The position numbers and the translations under genes are program-made. Shown one piece after another: positions 1 through 8,367 of a DNA stretch of 64,000 nucleotides. Within the stretch, counting starts at the first letter, position 1; each line of letters starts with the position of its first letter. Source of the DNA: GCA-2733415 sp965178655 (lineage in GTDB: Bacteria > Bacteroidota > Bacteroidia > Flavobacteriales > Flavobacteriaceae); the NCBI GenBank assembly GCA_965178655.1, contig OZ238266.1, forward strand, positions 1,178,001 to 1,242,000, given 5' to 3'. The notes under the pieces were generated by a model, which saw only the letters and a program-made list of their open reading frames with translations, was not told where the DNA came from and searched no databases.

Positions 1-505
1 GGATAATTTTAAGTTCTGATAATCTGTATTCTTTTTCTAAAGAGAAGTTTTTAACAAAGGAGATTATTTTAAAGTATTCGGGATAATTTTCAATAAAAAT
101 ATCTACAAATATTTCATGCAAACTGAAAGTAAAGTTACTTTCAATCAAGTAATCTAGCATAGTCTCTTTTTCTTCATCTTCTAAATTCGAGTTAGTAATA
201 AAAGTTTGGCTTTTTTCTAAATTGGTTTCTCCACCTCCAAAAAGTTGAATATCTCCAACAAGATTATTTGTAATGTAGTCAGAATCGCATCCATCGTTTA
301 AAATACCCATAGCCATATATCTAATTACATCTGCTAATTCCATTACACTAAAGTTTTCCAAGCCTTTAATAGCAATCTCATCGGATTTTAAGATTTGTTT
401 CTTTATAAATGGTTTGTCTCCGCATTTTATGTAGTCGCAAACAATAGAAACAATCCCGTCAAGCCCTCCTGCAATGTGTTTTTTGTTGATTTTGTTATAG
501 TTCAA
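1..505 (-). CDS. Partial unrecognised protein, runs off the left edge
   Basis: An open frame of 168 codons continues to the window edge without a stop, so the C-terminus is outside. The predicted product is soluble-looking, acidic and Lys/Glu/Ile-rich, with no signal peptide or membrane segment, and I do not recognise a family. The first possible start is TTG at 505-503, just after an in-frame TAA; the first ATG is much later, at 343-341. The residues between the two read like ordinary protein (an IAGGLDGI stretch, then regular hydrophobic spacing), so I prefer the TTG start. No Shine-Dalgarno is expected in this phylum. It could be a defence- or accessory-type gene, but nothing in sequence or context shows that. 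Confidence 0.45.
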   Translation of the reverse strand, partial: MNYNKINKKHIAGGLDGIVSIVCDYIKCGDKPFIKKQILKSDEIAIKGLENFSVMELADVIRYMAMGILNDGCDSDYITNNLVGDIQLFGGGETNLEKSQTFITNSNLEDEEKETMLDYLIESNFTFSLHEIFVDIFIENYPEYFKIISFVKNFSLEKEYRLSELKII

Positions 506-1235
506 ATGAAAAATATATTATAAGTTATAATTTGTTAGCATAAATAGTACACAAATTTATTGAATCATCATATAAAAATTAAGAAAAATTACATTGTCAT
601 AAATTTTATGATAATTTTAAAATTAATCCCTCTGTAACCACCAATTCAAAATAAAAAAGAGGGGAAGGGAGAGCATCTACCCTAGAACCCCTAAAACTGC
701 CAAATTTTGATTACTAAAAAACGATTAAATACCGTGTTAAAAATTACCCTACACGTGCGTATAGGTTTTTTGATGGGTAAGCCTATTTTTGAGTAAGTGC
801 AATTTTTAGCCAAAAAAGGGTCGATAGTGTACGTTTTGCTCCAAATGGCATTTTAACGTTCAAAAAAGGTGTTATTCACTTGATAAGTTAGATTCAGTTA
901 TAGTAAATCGAAAATCACTTAATCCCTTGTGAACAAAGAGGTTTAGAAAGATTATTTGAAAATTTTAATGTGCCTCGTGTATATGTTTTTTTGATGGGTA
1001 GAGCATATAAAATTATTAAGGCGGTTTTGTCTGTATCGACTATACATAAATGAGGTCAAAAAAGGTTGTTTTTTTATAGTACCCCTATATCATTTTTAAA
1101 GTATTTTTCAAATATCTCTACTGGAATGAAACAAAACGTATTTTTTGTTTGTTCAAAACAGTATAAACATTTTTCTTTTGGTTTACTACTTTTTACCTTT
1201 TGCCTTGACCTACACCTTGACCCATGTAAAAAACA
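506..1235. other. Gene-poor stretch with short degenerate repeats
   Basis: No convincing gene is present in these 730 bases. Short open frames exist on both strands (for example 1074-1298 on the minus strand), but they have low-complexity composition and one runs into a tRNA. The stretch contains two imperfect copies of a ~30-base unit around 754-787 and 976-1009 and three copies of CAAAAAAGG at 811, 861 and 1057. A 50-odd codon open frame ending with TGA near 1050 overlaps the second copy but has no start or family resemblance. This looks like decayed accessory DNA beside a tRNA cluster. Confidence 0.5.
754..1009. repeat. Two imperfect direct copies of a ~30-base unit
   Basis: The copies share an identical 14-base core TTTTTTGATGGGTA at 766-779 and 987-1000. 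Both cores are preceded by CGTG(C/T)-like sequence and a TATA/TATAT stretch, and followed by A/G-rich then CTAT/CATAT sequence. The reading frame is not conserved between the copies, so they are not obviously duplicated coding sequence. They may be remnants of a dispersed element. Confidence 0.45.
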
Positions 1236-1263
1236 AAAGACCTTACATTTCTGTAAAGTCTTT
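1236..1263 (-). terminator. Probable terminator after the tRNA-Asn pair
   Basis: The inverted repeat AAAGAC-c-TTACA / TGTAA-a-GTCTTT has one internal mismatch and a 4-base loop. On the minus strand it is followed by a T-rich run (complement of the A-run at about 1228-1238). It lies just downstream of tRNA 1275-1348 in the direction of transcription. Confidence 0.6.
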
Positions 1264-1274
1264 ATTTTCAATCG

Positions 1275-1348
1275 CTCCTCCTCTTGGGCTCGAACCAAGG
1301 ACCCTCTGATTAACAGTCAGATGCTCTAACCAGCTGAGCTAAAGAGGA
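1275..1348 (-). tRNA. tRNA-Asn (GTT), copy 2
   Basis: The 74 bases on the minus strand fold as a cloverleaf: acceptor TCCTCTT/AGGAGGA, D-arm GCTC-AGCTGGTTA-GAGC, anticodon stem TCTGA/TCAGA with loop CTGTTAA (anticodon GTT), T-arm CTTGG-TTCGAGC-CCAAG and discriminator G. CCA is not encoded. Compared with the neighbouring copy, the acceptor has a T·G wobble at its sixth pair and the T-stem has compensatory differences (CTTGG/CCAAG instead of CTAGG/CCTAG). Confidence 0.95.
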
Positions 1349-1413
1349 CTGTTCATATAGAACTATCTATGTTGTAGCAATTATCGGCTGCTACGTTGCC
1401 TTCGCTCATTTTG

Positions 1414-1487
1414 CTCCTCCTCTAGGACTCGAACCTAGGACCCTCTGATTAACAGTCAGATGCTCTAACCAGCTGAGCTAAGGAGGA
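1414..1487 (-). tRNA. tRNA-Asn (GTT), copy 1
   Basis: The 74 bases on the minus strand form a fully paired acceptor TCCTCCT/AGGAGGA, the same D-arm and anticodon arm as the neighbouring copy (loop CTGTTAA, anticodon GTT), and T-arm CTAGG-TTCGAGT-CCTAG with discriminator G. CCA is not encoded. It lies 65 bases upstream of the second copy, so the two are probably cotranscribed as a tandem duplication. Confidence 0.96.
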
Positions 1488-1560
1488 GTGTTGCTTATGC
1501 AAGCGGGTGCAAATATATACTTAATTTACATGTGATGCAACACAAAAAATAATTTTTTTT

Positions 1561-2919
1561 CTATCTAATAAAATGACGGTAAATATCGTTTCCAAAAGCA
1601 TACACAAATAACGCCATCATGATCACAAAACCAACTGTTTGCGCATATTCTAAAAATTTATCACTTGGTTTTTTTCCAAGAATCATCTCATAAATTACAA
1701 ACAATGCATGTCCGCCATCTAATGCCGGAATAGGTAATAAATTTAAGACTCCTAACATAATAGACAAGAATGCTGTAATGTTCCAGAAAAACTGCCAATC
1801 CCATGTGGTTGGAAATATTTTTGCTATAGACACAAAACTTCCTACACCTTTGTAAGCGCCTGTTTTTGGATTTCCAATAGCTTTTAGGTTTTTAAGCATT
1901 AGCTCAAATTTTCCTATAAACTTGTTCCCTCCAGCGGCAAATGACTCTAAAAAAGAGTATTTATAAACCGACAGACTATAAAACCCTAGTCGGTCTAAGT
2001 CGACCTGACTTAACTGCTCTAGTCCAATATCTAATGTCCCTTTTGGAGTCACTTGTGCTAGTACTGTTCTGCTAACACCACTTTTTGATTCTGTGACTGC
2101 AAGCATCACTTCTTTATTAGCGCTTAGCTTCAGTAAATTTTCAAAGTTTCCTGTGTGCATTGTTTCGCCGTTAACGGCCGTTATAACATCTCCTTTTTTA
2201 AGTCCTGATGTTGCATTATGAGAGTTTTCTAATAACGCCCCAACAACAATTGGCACTGGAATACTAATTAATCTTTTAGCATCTGCAGACACTAAATTTC
2301 CTAAAAAGTCTTCTGGAATTTGCAGGGTTTTTTCTTCGTTATTTCTATTAACAATGATTTCGCTTCCAAATAATAGGTTTGAACGAACATCACTAAATCT
2401 TACAGGCACCTCTCCGTCGATACTTATTATCTTGTCTCCGGTTTCTAGTCCTATTTGTTCCTGTACAAATTCTGGCACAACAATTCCGTTTTTAACCTCA
2501 CTATTGGCTAAAAATTTATCACCCCAAGTAAAGGCTACAAATACAAATATTAAATATGCCAACACAAAGTTTACTGTAACCCCTCCGAGCATAATAATTA
2601 AACGTTGCCATGCTGGTTTAGAACGAAACTCCCATGGTTTTGGTGCTTCTTTCATTTGCTCCTTGTCCATGCTTTCATCAATCATTCCGGCAATTTTAAC
2701 ATAACCCCCTAGTGGCAACCATCCTATTCCGTAAACCGTTTCTCCTATTTTCTTTTTAAACAATGAAAACCCCCAAGCATCAAAAAACAAATAAAATTTT
2801 TCAACTTTAATCTTAAATAACTTTGCTGGGTAATAATGTCCCCATTCATGTAAGATGATGAGCAGAGAGAGACTCAGTAAAAACTGAGATACCATTATAA
2901 ATATTTCGGTAAATGTCAT
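1561..2919 (-). CDS. rseP: RIP metalloprotease RseP (site-2 protease)
   Basis: Inner-membrane zinc protease that cleaves transmembrane substrates such as anti-sigma factors and leftover signal peptides. The zinc motif HEWGH is at residues 24-28 in the first membrane helix. A PDZ-containing periplasmic region fills the middle, and the C-terminal helices carry the LDGGHALF signature with the third zinc ligand. At 452 aa it has the length usual for Bacteroidota RseP. The start is the first ATG, about 15 residues before a hydrophobic segment; an ATG at residue 9 is possible. It is transcribed alone, divergent from the SCO-family gene. Confidence 0.95.
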   Translation of the reverse strand: MTFTEIFIMVSQFLLSLSLLIILHEWGHYYPAKLFKIKVEKFYLFFDAWGFSLFKKKIGETVYGIGWLPLGGYVKIAGMIDESMDKEQMKEAPKPWEFRSKPAWQRLIIMLGGVTVNFVLAYLIFVFVAFTWGDKFLANSEVKNGIVVPEFVQEQIGLETGDKIISIDGEVPVRFSDVRSNLLFGSEIIVNRNNEEKTLQIPEDFLGNLVSADAKRLISIPVPIVVGALLENSHNATSGLKKGDVITAVNGETMHTGNFENLLKLSANKEVMLAVTESKSGVSRTVLAQVTPKGTLDIGLEQLSQVDLDRLGFYSLSVYKYSFLESFAAGGNKFIGKFELMLKNLKAIGNPKTGAYKGVGSFVSIAKIFPTTWDWQFFWNITAFLSIMLGVLNLLPIPALDGGHALFVIYEMILGKKPSDKFLEYAQTVGFVIMMALFVYAFGNDIYRHFIR

Positions 2920-2961
2920 AGTGTAAAATTTATCAGGCTAAAATACGCTTTTATACCAATT

Positions 2962-2994
2962 TTGAATGATATTACTGAAAACATTTTACCTTTG
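2962..2994 (+). promoter_or_regulatory. Promoter of the SCO1/SenC gene
   Basis: TTTG at 2961-2964 (-33 element) is followed after 22 bases by TACCTTTG at 2987-2994 (-7 element, consensus TAnnTTTG of Bacteroidota sigma-ABfr). Transcription should start near 3000, which excludes a translation start upstream of it and supports the ATG at 3013. Confidence 0.7.
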
Positions 2995-3012
2995 CAAAAA
3001 CAACATTATACT

Positions 3013-3690
3013 ATGCTAGGTTTCTTTAAAGTTTATAAAAAATTTGCTATATTTTTTCTGTTTCTGTCCGCTATAATATTAGGGTTGTTTTACTATGCTT
3101 TGTCGCCTAAAAAACGACTTCCTGTTTTTGCTCCCGGAAAAAATGTAAACCAAGAATTGGTTGATAGTACTGTTGTTCATAAAAAGAAAAACCACCGTAT
3201 AGCTAATTTTTATTTAACCAACCAGAACGGAAAAACAGTTACTCAAAATGACTATGCTGGATATATTTATGTGGCTGATTTCTTTTTTACAACCTGTGCC
3301 ACAATTTGCCCAGTAATGACCGGAAACATGAAACGCATACAACAAGAAACACTTCTTGACAAACAAATTAAATTACTATCGCACACTGTAACCCCTGCTA
3401 TTGATACTGTAGCCCAACTAAAACGTTATGCGGTTTCAAAAGGTGTTTTAGCGCATAAATGGAACCTTGTAACCGGAAGTAAAAAAGACATCTATAACCT
3501 TGCTCGAAAATCGTATTTAGTAGCAAAATACAATCCTACAAAAGATGATGCTTACGGTATGGTTCATACCGAGAATTTTGTGCTGATTGATCCTAAAGGG
3601 CGTATTAGAGGTATGTATGACGGTACAGATACCGAAGACATTGACAGACTTTTAGAAGATATTGCTATTTTAAAAGAAGAGTACAATTAA
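3013..3690 (+). CDS. SCO1/SenC family copper chaperone
   Basis: Membrane-anchored thioredoxin-fold protein that delivers copper to, or reduces, the CuA site of cytochrome oxidase. Residues 10-30 form one N-terminal transmembrane helix. The copper-binding CATIC motif gives Cys95 and Cys99, and the third ligand is probably His185 in MVHTENFVL. The length (225 aa) fits the family. A longer frame from TTG 2962 is unlikely because that TTG lies in the -33 promoter element. Its last bases overlap the end of the convergent permease gene by 3 bases. It has no cytochrome oxidase neighbours here. Confidence 0.9.
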   Translation: MLGFFKVYKKFAIFFLFLSAIILGLFYYALSPKKRLPVFAPGKNVNQELVDSTVVHKKKNHRIANFYLTNQNGKTVTQNDYAGYIYVADFFFTTCATICPVMTGNMKRIQQETLLDKQIKLLSHTVTPAIDTVAQLKRYAVSKGVLAHKWNLVTGSKKDIYNLARKSYLVAKYNPTKDDAYGMVHTENFVLIDPKGRIRGMYDGTDTEDIDRLLEDIAILKEEYN

Positions 3691-4847
3691 CCTCTAAACA
3701 AGAAAAAATCTTTTTTCATTGTTTCAATAGCCTCTTCGCTATTATCGGTTATATACTTTATGGCATTTTTAGTAAATAATGTGCCTTTTGGAGTTAGTGA
3801 AATAACCTCTTTTTCTATTACAATCATATTGTTTTTAGTTGCCAAATCGAGGACTGATTTTGCTTGATTTTTTTTCCAATTTATATGTTCTCCTAGATGA
3901 TTTATATGTCGCTCATTGGCTGTACTATGGTTTTTAATATGCAATAAAAAGGTTAGTAATAACACCTCAACTTTTTGCTGACGTTGTTTATACGCTACAG
4001 ATACCATTCCTGTTTTTGGCGCAAACAAATACACTGCTAAAAAGACTATTCCTAAAATTGTTGCAATGGCGCCCGCAATAGAAGCATCTAACCAATGGGC
4101 AACCCAATAGCCGAAAATAGCCGAAAAAACCCCTAGCACCATTGCAATAATAAGCATTGCTTTTAGGTTTTTAGTTAATAAATATGCTGTTGCCGCAGGT
4201 GTTATGGTTAAAGCCACTACAAGTATGGCTCCAACGGCATCAAACGCACCAACAGTGGTTATTGAGGCTACTGTCATTAATCCGTAGTGAAGCGCCACAG
4301 GAGAAAATCCTAATGCTGAAGCCAGCCCCGCATCAAAGGTGCTTATTTTTAATTCTTTAAAAAAGATTATTAACAATGTTACACTTACAAGTACTATAGT
4401 GCCAATAACCCATAGTGCTTTTGGACCTACATCTGCTCCAAAAAGCATTAATCTATCAAAAGGAGCAAAGGCCAATTCGCCTAATAACACAGCATCAATA
4501 TCTAGATGAACATCGTTCGCGTTTTGCGCAATTAACAACACACCTATACTAAATAATGCAGGAAAAACTAAACCAATAGCAGTGTCCTCTTTTACGAGTC
4601 CTGTTTTTTGTATAAAGGCCACTAAAATTACCGTAAGTACTCCTGTAAAAGCAGCAAAAATAATTAATATTGGTGACGACAAATTATGTGTTATAAAAAA
4701 CCCAATAACAATACCTGGTAGTATGGCATGGCTAATTGCATCACTTATTAATGCCATTTTTCTAAGCACCAAAAACACCCCTGGCAGTGCGCATGCAATA
4801 GCTACCAAACTGGCAATTAATTGTATTTCGATCTGCGCGCTAGTCAT
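3687..4847 (-). CDS. Metal ABC transporter permease with C-terminal winged-helix-like tail
   Basis: Inner-membrane permease of the ABC-3 family (MntB/ZnuB/SitC-type), which imports Mn, Fe or Zn. The first ~280 residues hold eight or nine hydrophobic segments and the family signature around RKMALISDAISHAILPGI. Residues from about 290 are hydrophilic and resemble a DtxR/MntR-type winged helix (KSVLDLATKNNMIVIEKEVI, then LTPKG). At 386 aa it is ~100 aa longer than typical permeases. It overlaps the upstream permease by 8 bases and is the last gene of the operon. The tail may sense metal or just bind a partner; that part is inference. Confidence 0.9.
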   Translation of the reverse strand: MTSAQIEIQLIASLVAIACALPGVFLVLRKMALISDAISHAILPGIVIGFFITHNLSSPILIIFAAFTGVLTVILVAFIQKTGLVKEDTAIGLVFPALFSIGVLLIAQNANDVHLDIDAVLLGELAFAPFDRLMLFGADVGPKALWVIGTIVLVSVTLLIIFFKELKISTFDAGLASALGFSPVALHYGLMTVASITTVGAFDAVGAILVVALTITPAATAYLLTKNLKAMLIIAMVLGVFSAIFGYWVAHWLDASIAGAIATILGIVFLAVYLFAPKTGMVSVAYKQRQQKVEVLLLTFLLHIKNHSTANERHINHLGEHINWKKNQAKSVLDLATKNNMIVIEKEVISLTPKGTLFTKNAIKYITDNSEEAIETMKKDFFLFRG

Positions 4848-5967
4848 TTGTTGTAATGTTTTGATTGTACAGATTTTTTGCTGTATGAAAACCTTTTTCT
4901 GTTAACGACCAATTTAACCCTCTTACCACAATATACTCTTGCTGCTCTAATTTTTGGAGTGATTTTTTAGTATATCCCTGAAAGTTATTTAAAATTTTAA
5001 CCGTGTGTGGATGTGTAATATCTTCGTGATTTTTAGCAATGCCGTACATAAAAGACAAAGTTTTATGTAGTTTAAGATTATTTCTGTTTTTTCGTAATCT
5101 AATCTCCTTAAAAAGTAAACCTCTTCCGGGCGAAAATATAAATGAAAACAGCACAAATACAGAAGCTACTAACACAATAACTGGCCCTGTTGATAGGTTT
5201 GCTTGGCTGGTACTAATTCCTGTGCCAATTATCCCAGAAAAGGCTCCAAAAATTGCTGCTAGCAACACCATAATTGCTAAACTATTTGTCCACTGTCTTG
5301 CTGCTGCTGCCGGCGCCAATAACATGGCGCTCATAAGCACAACTCCTACTGTTTGTAAACCTAAAATAATAGCTACAACAATAAACGACGTGATTAGTAT
5401 TTCTAAAAATTTAATGTTAAACCCTAGTGTTACTGTGTATTCTGCATCAAAAAGCAATAATTTACATTCTTTCCAAAACAATAATAATACACCTAAGCAT
5501 AAGGAAACAACAAGCGCCATAAACCATACATCTTTCTCGAGTAGTGTGGCGGCTTGTCCGAACAGGTATTTATCTAGCCCTGCTTGATTGGCGTTGGGTT
5601 GTTTTTGAATAAATGTAAGCAACAACATTCCAAAGCCAAAAAAAAGCGAGAGGATTAAACCTAATGCAGTGTCTGATTTTAAGTGTGTTTTGGTAATAAT
5701 AGACTTGATCCAAAAAGCACCTAGGAGTCCACTAATTAAAGCACCTAAAAGCAACACGTTACTATCTTTAGTGCCTGTTATTAAAAAAGCAATTGCTATT
5801 CCGGGCAGTGCAGCATGTGAAATAGCATCGCCTAAGAGACTTTGTTTTCTGAGCACAGCAAAACTACCCAACATACCACATACGGCACCAAGAATAGCAG
5901 TTCCGAGTGTAATTGTTTGCAGGGTATGGTCTGAAAAAAGTTGTTCTATATAGGTTGCTAGACTCAT
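4840..5967 (-). CDS. Metal ABC transporter permease with C-terminal winged-helix-like tail
   Basis: Second ABC-3 family permease of the same transporter. The signature RKQSLLGDAISHAALPGIAI is near residue 40 and the membrane segments extend to about residue 285. A soluble tail of ~90 aa ends with LEQQEYIVVRGLNWSLTEKG, again like a winged-helix wing. SitC/SitD- or MntC/MntD-type importers often have two different permeases forming a heterodimer. Only 6 bases separate it from the ATPase gene, so the two are cotranscribed. Confidence 0.9.
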   Translation of the reverse strand: MSLATYIEQLFSDHTLQTITLGTAILGAVCGMLGSFAVLRKQSLLGDAISHAALPGIAIAFLITGTKDSNVLLLGALISGLLGAFWIKSIITKTHLKSDTALGLILSLFFGFGMLLLTFIQKQPNANQAGLDKYLFGQAATLLEKDVWFMALVVSLCLGVLLLFWKECKLLLFDAEYTVTLGFNIKFLEILITSFIVVAIILGLQTVGVVLMSAMLLAPAAAARQWTNSLAIMVLLAAIFGAFSGIIGTGISTSQANLSTGPVIVLVASVFVLFSFIFSPGRGLLFKEIRLRKNRNNLKLHKTLSFMYGIAKNHEDITHPHTVKILNNFQGYTKKSLQKLEQQEYIVVRGLNWSLTEKGFHTAKNLYNQNITTND

Positions 5968-5973
5968 TTTATA

Positions 5974-6711
5974 TTACTCTTGTATGCTTACTTGGTAGTT
6001 AATACCGTAAGTTTTAATAAGGTTTTCATTATTAAAAATATCTTTTATAGGTCCTGTAGCTATCTTTTTTACATTTAAAAATGTAACCCAATCAAAATAT
6101 TCTGGTACAGTTTGGAGGTCGTGATGTACTACCACAACTGTTTTACCTTGTTTTCTTAAATTCTTTAAGATATTTATTATGGCTTTTTCTGTAACTGCAT
6201 CTACACCCTGAAAAGGTTCGTCCATAATATATATTTCTGCATTTTGTACTAGGGCACGTGCTAAAAAAATACGCTGTTGTTGTCCGCCAGAGAGCTGACT
6301 TATTTGTCGGTTTTTAAAGGGGAGCATTCCTACTTTTTCTAATGCCTCTAGTGCAGATTTTTTTTCTGCTTTTCCGGGGCGTTTTATCCATCCTAGATTA
6401 CCATAAGTTCCCATAAGTACAACATCTAGAGCTGTGGTTGGAAAATCCCAATCTACACTTCCTTTTTGCGGTACATAAGCAACGTGTTTTCGTTGTTTTA
6501 GGTATGGTTCTCCAAAAACAGTAACTGTTCCTGCAATAGGTTTTATAATTCCTAGTACAGCTTTTATTAATGTAGATTTTCCTGCGCCATTAGGACCAAC
6601 AATTGCCATTAACACCCCTTTTGGAATACTTAAATCAATATCCCAAAGCACCGGTTTATAGTTGTATGCAACCGTTAAATCATCAATAGCAATAGCTATA
6701 TTTTGCTCCAT
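5974..6711 (-). CDS. Metal ABC transporter ATP-binding protein
   Basis: Cytoplasmic ATPase that drives the Mn/Fe/Zn importer. Walker A GPNGAGKST is near residues 39-47, the Q-loop is in YVPQKG, the ABC signature is LSGGQQQR, Walker B is IYIMDEPFQGVD, and the H-loop is VVVHHDL. At 245 aa it has the normal size. It sits between the binding-protein gene (4-base gap) and the permease genes, the usual order of mntA-type operons. Confidence 0.95.
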   Translation of the reverse strand: MEQNIAIAIDDLTVAYNYKPVLWDIDLSIPKGVLMAIVGPNGAGKSTLIKAVLGIIKPIAGTVTVFGEPYLKQRKHVAYVPQKGSVDWDFPTTALDVVLMGTYGNLGWIKRPGKAEKKSALEALEKVGMLPFKNRQISQLSGGQQQRIFLARALVQNAEIYIMDEPFQGVDAVTEKAIINILKNLRKQGKTVVVVHHDLQTVPEYFDWVTFLNVKKIATGPIKDIFNNENLIKTYGINYQVSIQE

Positions 6712-6715
6712 TTAT

Positions 6716-7630
6716 CTATTGTAATGCGTTAATAATTGTATCAATATTATACTGATACATTCCTATATAAGTCCCTTCCGGGGTATTTGGATCTCCTAAA
6801 GCGTCTGAGTATAGTGTTCCTCCAATAGTAACATGATGGTTTTTTGCTGCCACTGCTTCTTGCAAAGCCTCTACGGTGCGTACTGGGACTGAACTTTCAA
6901 TAAATACCGATTTAATTTGATGCGCAATAATAAATGCTGCTATGCGCTGTACGTCTTGCACGCCTGCTTCCGTAGCTGTTGATAATCCTTGAAGACTAAC
7001 CACTTTAAAATCATATGCTTTTCCAAAATAAGCAAAGGCATCATGTGCTGTTACTAGAATCCTTTTTTCGGCAGGTAGTGTTGCTACTTTTAGCTGATTT
7101 TGTTTATCTAACTTTGTTAACTCTTTTAAGTATGCATTCGTGTTTTTAGTGTATAGTGCCTTATTCTCTGGGTTTAACTCAGTCAATAAACTACTCACAT
7201 ACATTGCTGCTTTTTTCCACTCTTTAATAGAGAACCAAAAATGCGGGTCATGGCTTGACGAGAAACCTTCTGAAGATATCAAGTCGGTTTTTGATACCAC
7301 AGCCGCTACTGCAATAGTTTTTTTATTCTGATGTTTCATTTTTTCAAAAACATCTTCTAACTTTCCTTCTAAGTGCAGTCCGTTATAAAATACAACATCG
7401 GCATTAAAGAGTTTGGCTACATCGCCTTCACTAGCTTTATACAAGTGAGGGTCTACGCCAGCGCCCATTAAACCGTTTAACTGCACTGTATTGCCTGCTA
7501 TAGTAGCTACCAAATCTGTTAGCTGCGTTGTAGTGGTTACTACTTTTAATCGTGTATCTGGCGGTGTATTTTGTTGGGTACAAGAATAAAACACAAGTGT
7601 TAATACTGTAAGGTATAAACTGTTTCTCAT
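6716..7630 (-). CDS. Metal ABC transporter substrate-binding lipoprotein (ZnuA/MntA/SitA family)
   Basis: Cluster A-I (TroA-like) binding protein that delivers Mn, Zn or Fe to the permease. The lipobox is FYSC close to the N-terminus. Predicted metal ligands include a His in GAGVDPHLYKAS, another in SHDPHFWFS, a Glu in the FIESSVP segment, and an Asp in the C-terminal GTLYSDALGDP. I use the ATG at 7630 because the hydrophobic signal follows at once; an in-frame ATG at 7657 would overlap the regulator gene by 17 bases. No long His-rich loop is visible, which slightly favours Mn/Fe over Zn. Confidence 0.9.
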   Translation of the reverse strand: MRNSLYLTVLTLVFYSCTQQNTPPDTRLKVVTTTTQLTDLVATIAGNTVQLNGLMGAGVDPHLYKASEGDVAKLFNADVVFYNGLHLEGKLEDVFEKMKHQNKKTIAVAAVVSKTDLISSEGFSSSHDPHFWFSIKEWKKAAMYVSSLLTELNPENKALYTKNTNAYLKELTKLDKQNQLKVATLPAEKRILVTAHDAFAYFGKAYDFKVVSLQGLSTATEAGVQDVQRIAAFIIAHQIKSVFIESSVPVRTVEALQEAVAAKNHHVTIGGTLYSDALGDPNTPEGTYIGMYQYNIDTIINALQ

Positions 7631-7640
7631 TTTAAAATAT

Positions 7641-8288
7641 TTATTTAACATATACATTTGTGGCTATTTGGTGTGAGATCATAAGCTCTTTATCCTTTAT
7701 TCTAATACGCATAGAATTATCAAAGGGTTCTTTTCCTAAAATGTCTATTTCAACACCTAGGGCAATACCTATTTTATCTAAATACTGTAAAAATGCCGAT
7801 GAAGAATCTTTAACACCAACACATATTACCGTGGCATTTATTGCTGCCGACAATACCTTTTTTTCTAAAATTTGAATATTCCCGTCCTTGTCTGGTATTG
7901 GATCTCCATGAGGGTCGCGTTTTGGGTATCCTAAAAACGCATCTAACTCATTACTTAGTTTTTCCGATTTAATATGCTCCAACTGCTCTGCCACTTCATG
8001 CACCTCATCCCAATTAAAATTTAGTTTTTCAACTAAAAACAATTCCCATAAACGATGTTTTCTAATAACATTTGCCGCAACCTTATATCCTTTTAATGTT
8101 AGTGTTACACCCTGATATTTTACATAGGTCACGTGTTGTTTTTCGGCTAATTTTTTAACCATATCAGTCACCGAAGACGCTTTTGTATTTAAGCGTTTAG
8201 CAATGGCATTTGTACTTACACCATTTGTAGCTGTTTCGCTCAAATGAAAAATTGCTTTTATATAGTTTTCTTCAGACTTAGATAACAT
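7641..8288 (-). CDS. DtxR/MntR-family metal-dependent repressor
   Basis: Cytoplasmic transcriptional repressor activated by Mn or Fe. Residues 1-65 form the winged helix (SEENYIKAIFHL, NTKASSVTDMVKKL, LTLKGYKVA). The dimerisation and metal domain has HRLWELFL and EVHEVAEQLEHI, whose His and Glu are candidate ligands. The C-terminal ~80 residues are an SH3-like FeoA-type domain. I use ATG 8288, since family members start at M-L-S-K-S-E-E-N; the frame is also open to 8318. It is the first gene of the transporter operon and divergent from a TonB receptor, with a palindromic operator between them. Confidence 0.9.
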   Translation of the reverse strand: MLSKSEENYIKAIFHLSETATNGVSTNAIAKRLNTKASSVTDMVKKLAEKQHVTYVKYQGVTLTLKGYKVAANVIRKHRLWELFLVEKLNFNWDEVHEVAEQLEHIKSEKLSNELDAFLGYPKRDPHGDPIPDKDGNIQILEKKVLSAAINATVICVGVKDSSSAFLQYLDKIGIALGVEIDILGKEPFDNSMRIRIKDKELMISHQIATNVYVK

Positions 8289-8338
8289 CACCTCTATTTT
8301 AATGCGAATATACGACATCTTTTTAGATGAATTTTAAT

Positions 8339-8364
8339 TTATTTTTAGTTTAGTCTAAAAATAA
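8339..8364. promoter_or_regulatory. Candidate DtxR/MntR operator
   Basis: A perfect inverted repeat with 10-base arms, TTATTTTTAG and CTAAAAATAA, separated by TTTAGT. Nested inside is TTTAGTCTAAA (8349-8359), itself a perfect 5-1-5 palindrome. A further TTTTTAG half-site lies at 8320-8326. The repeat sits immediately upstream of the -7 element of the TonB receptor promoter, so bound repressor would block it. The regulator gene is adjacent, so autoregulation by the DtxR-type protein is the simplest inference. Confidence 0.7.
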
Positions 8365-8367
8365 TGT

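Noticed and set aside
1066..1329. An 87-codon plus-strand frame over the tRNA-Asn gene
   Set aside because: It runs through the tRNA 1275-1348 and is mostly low-complexity; a chance frame.
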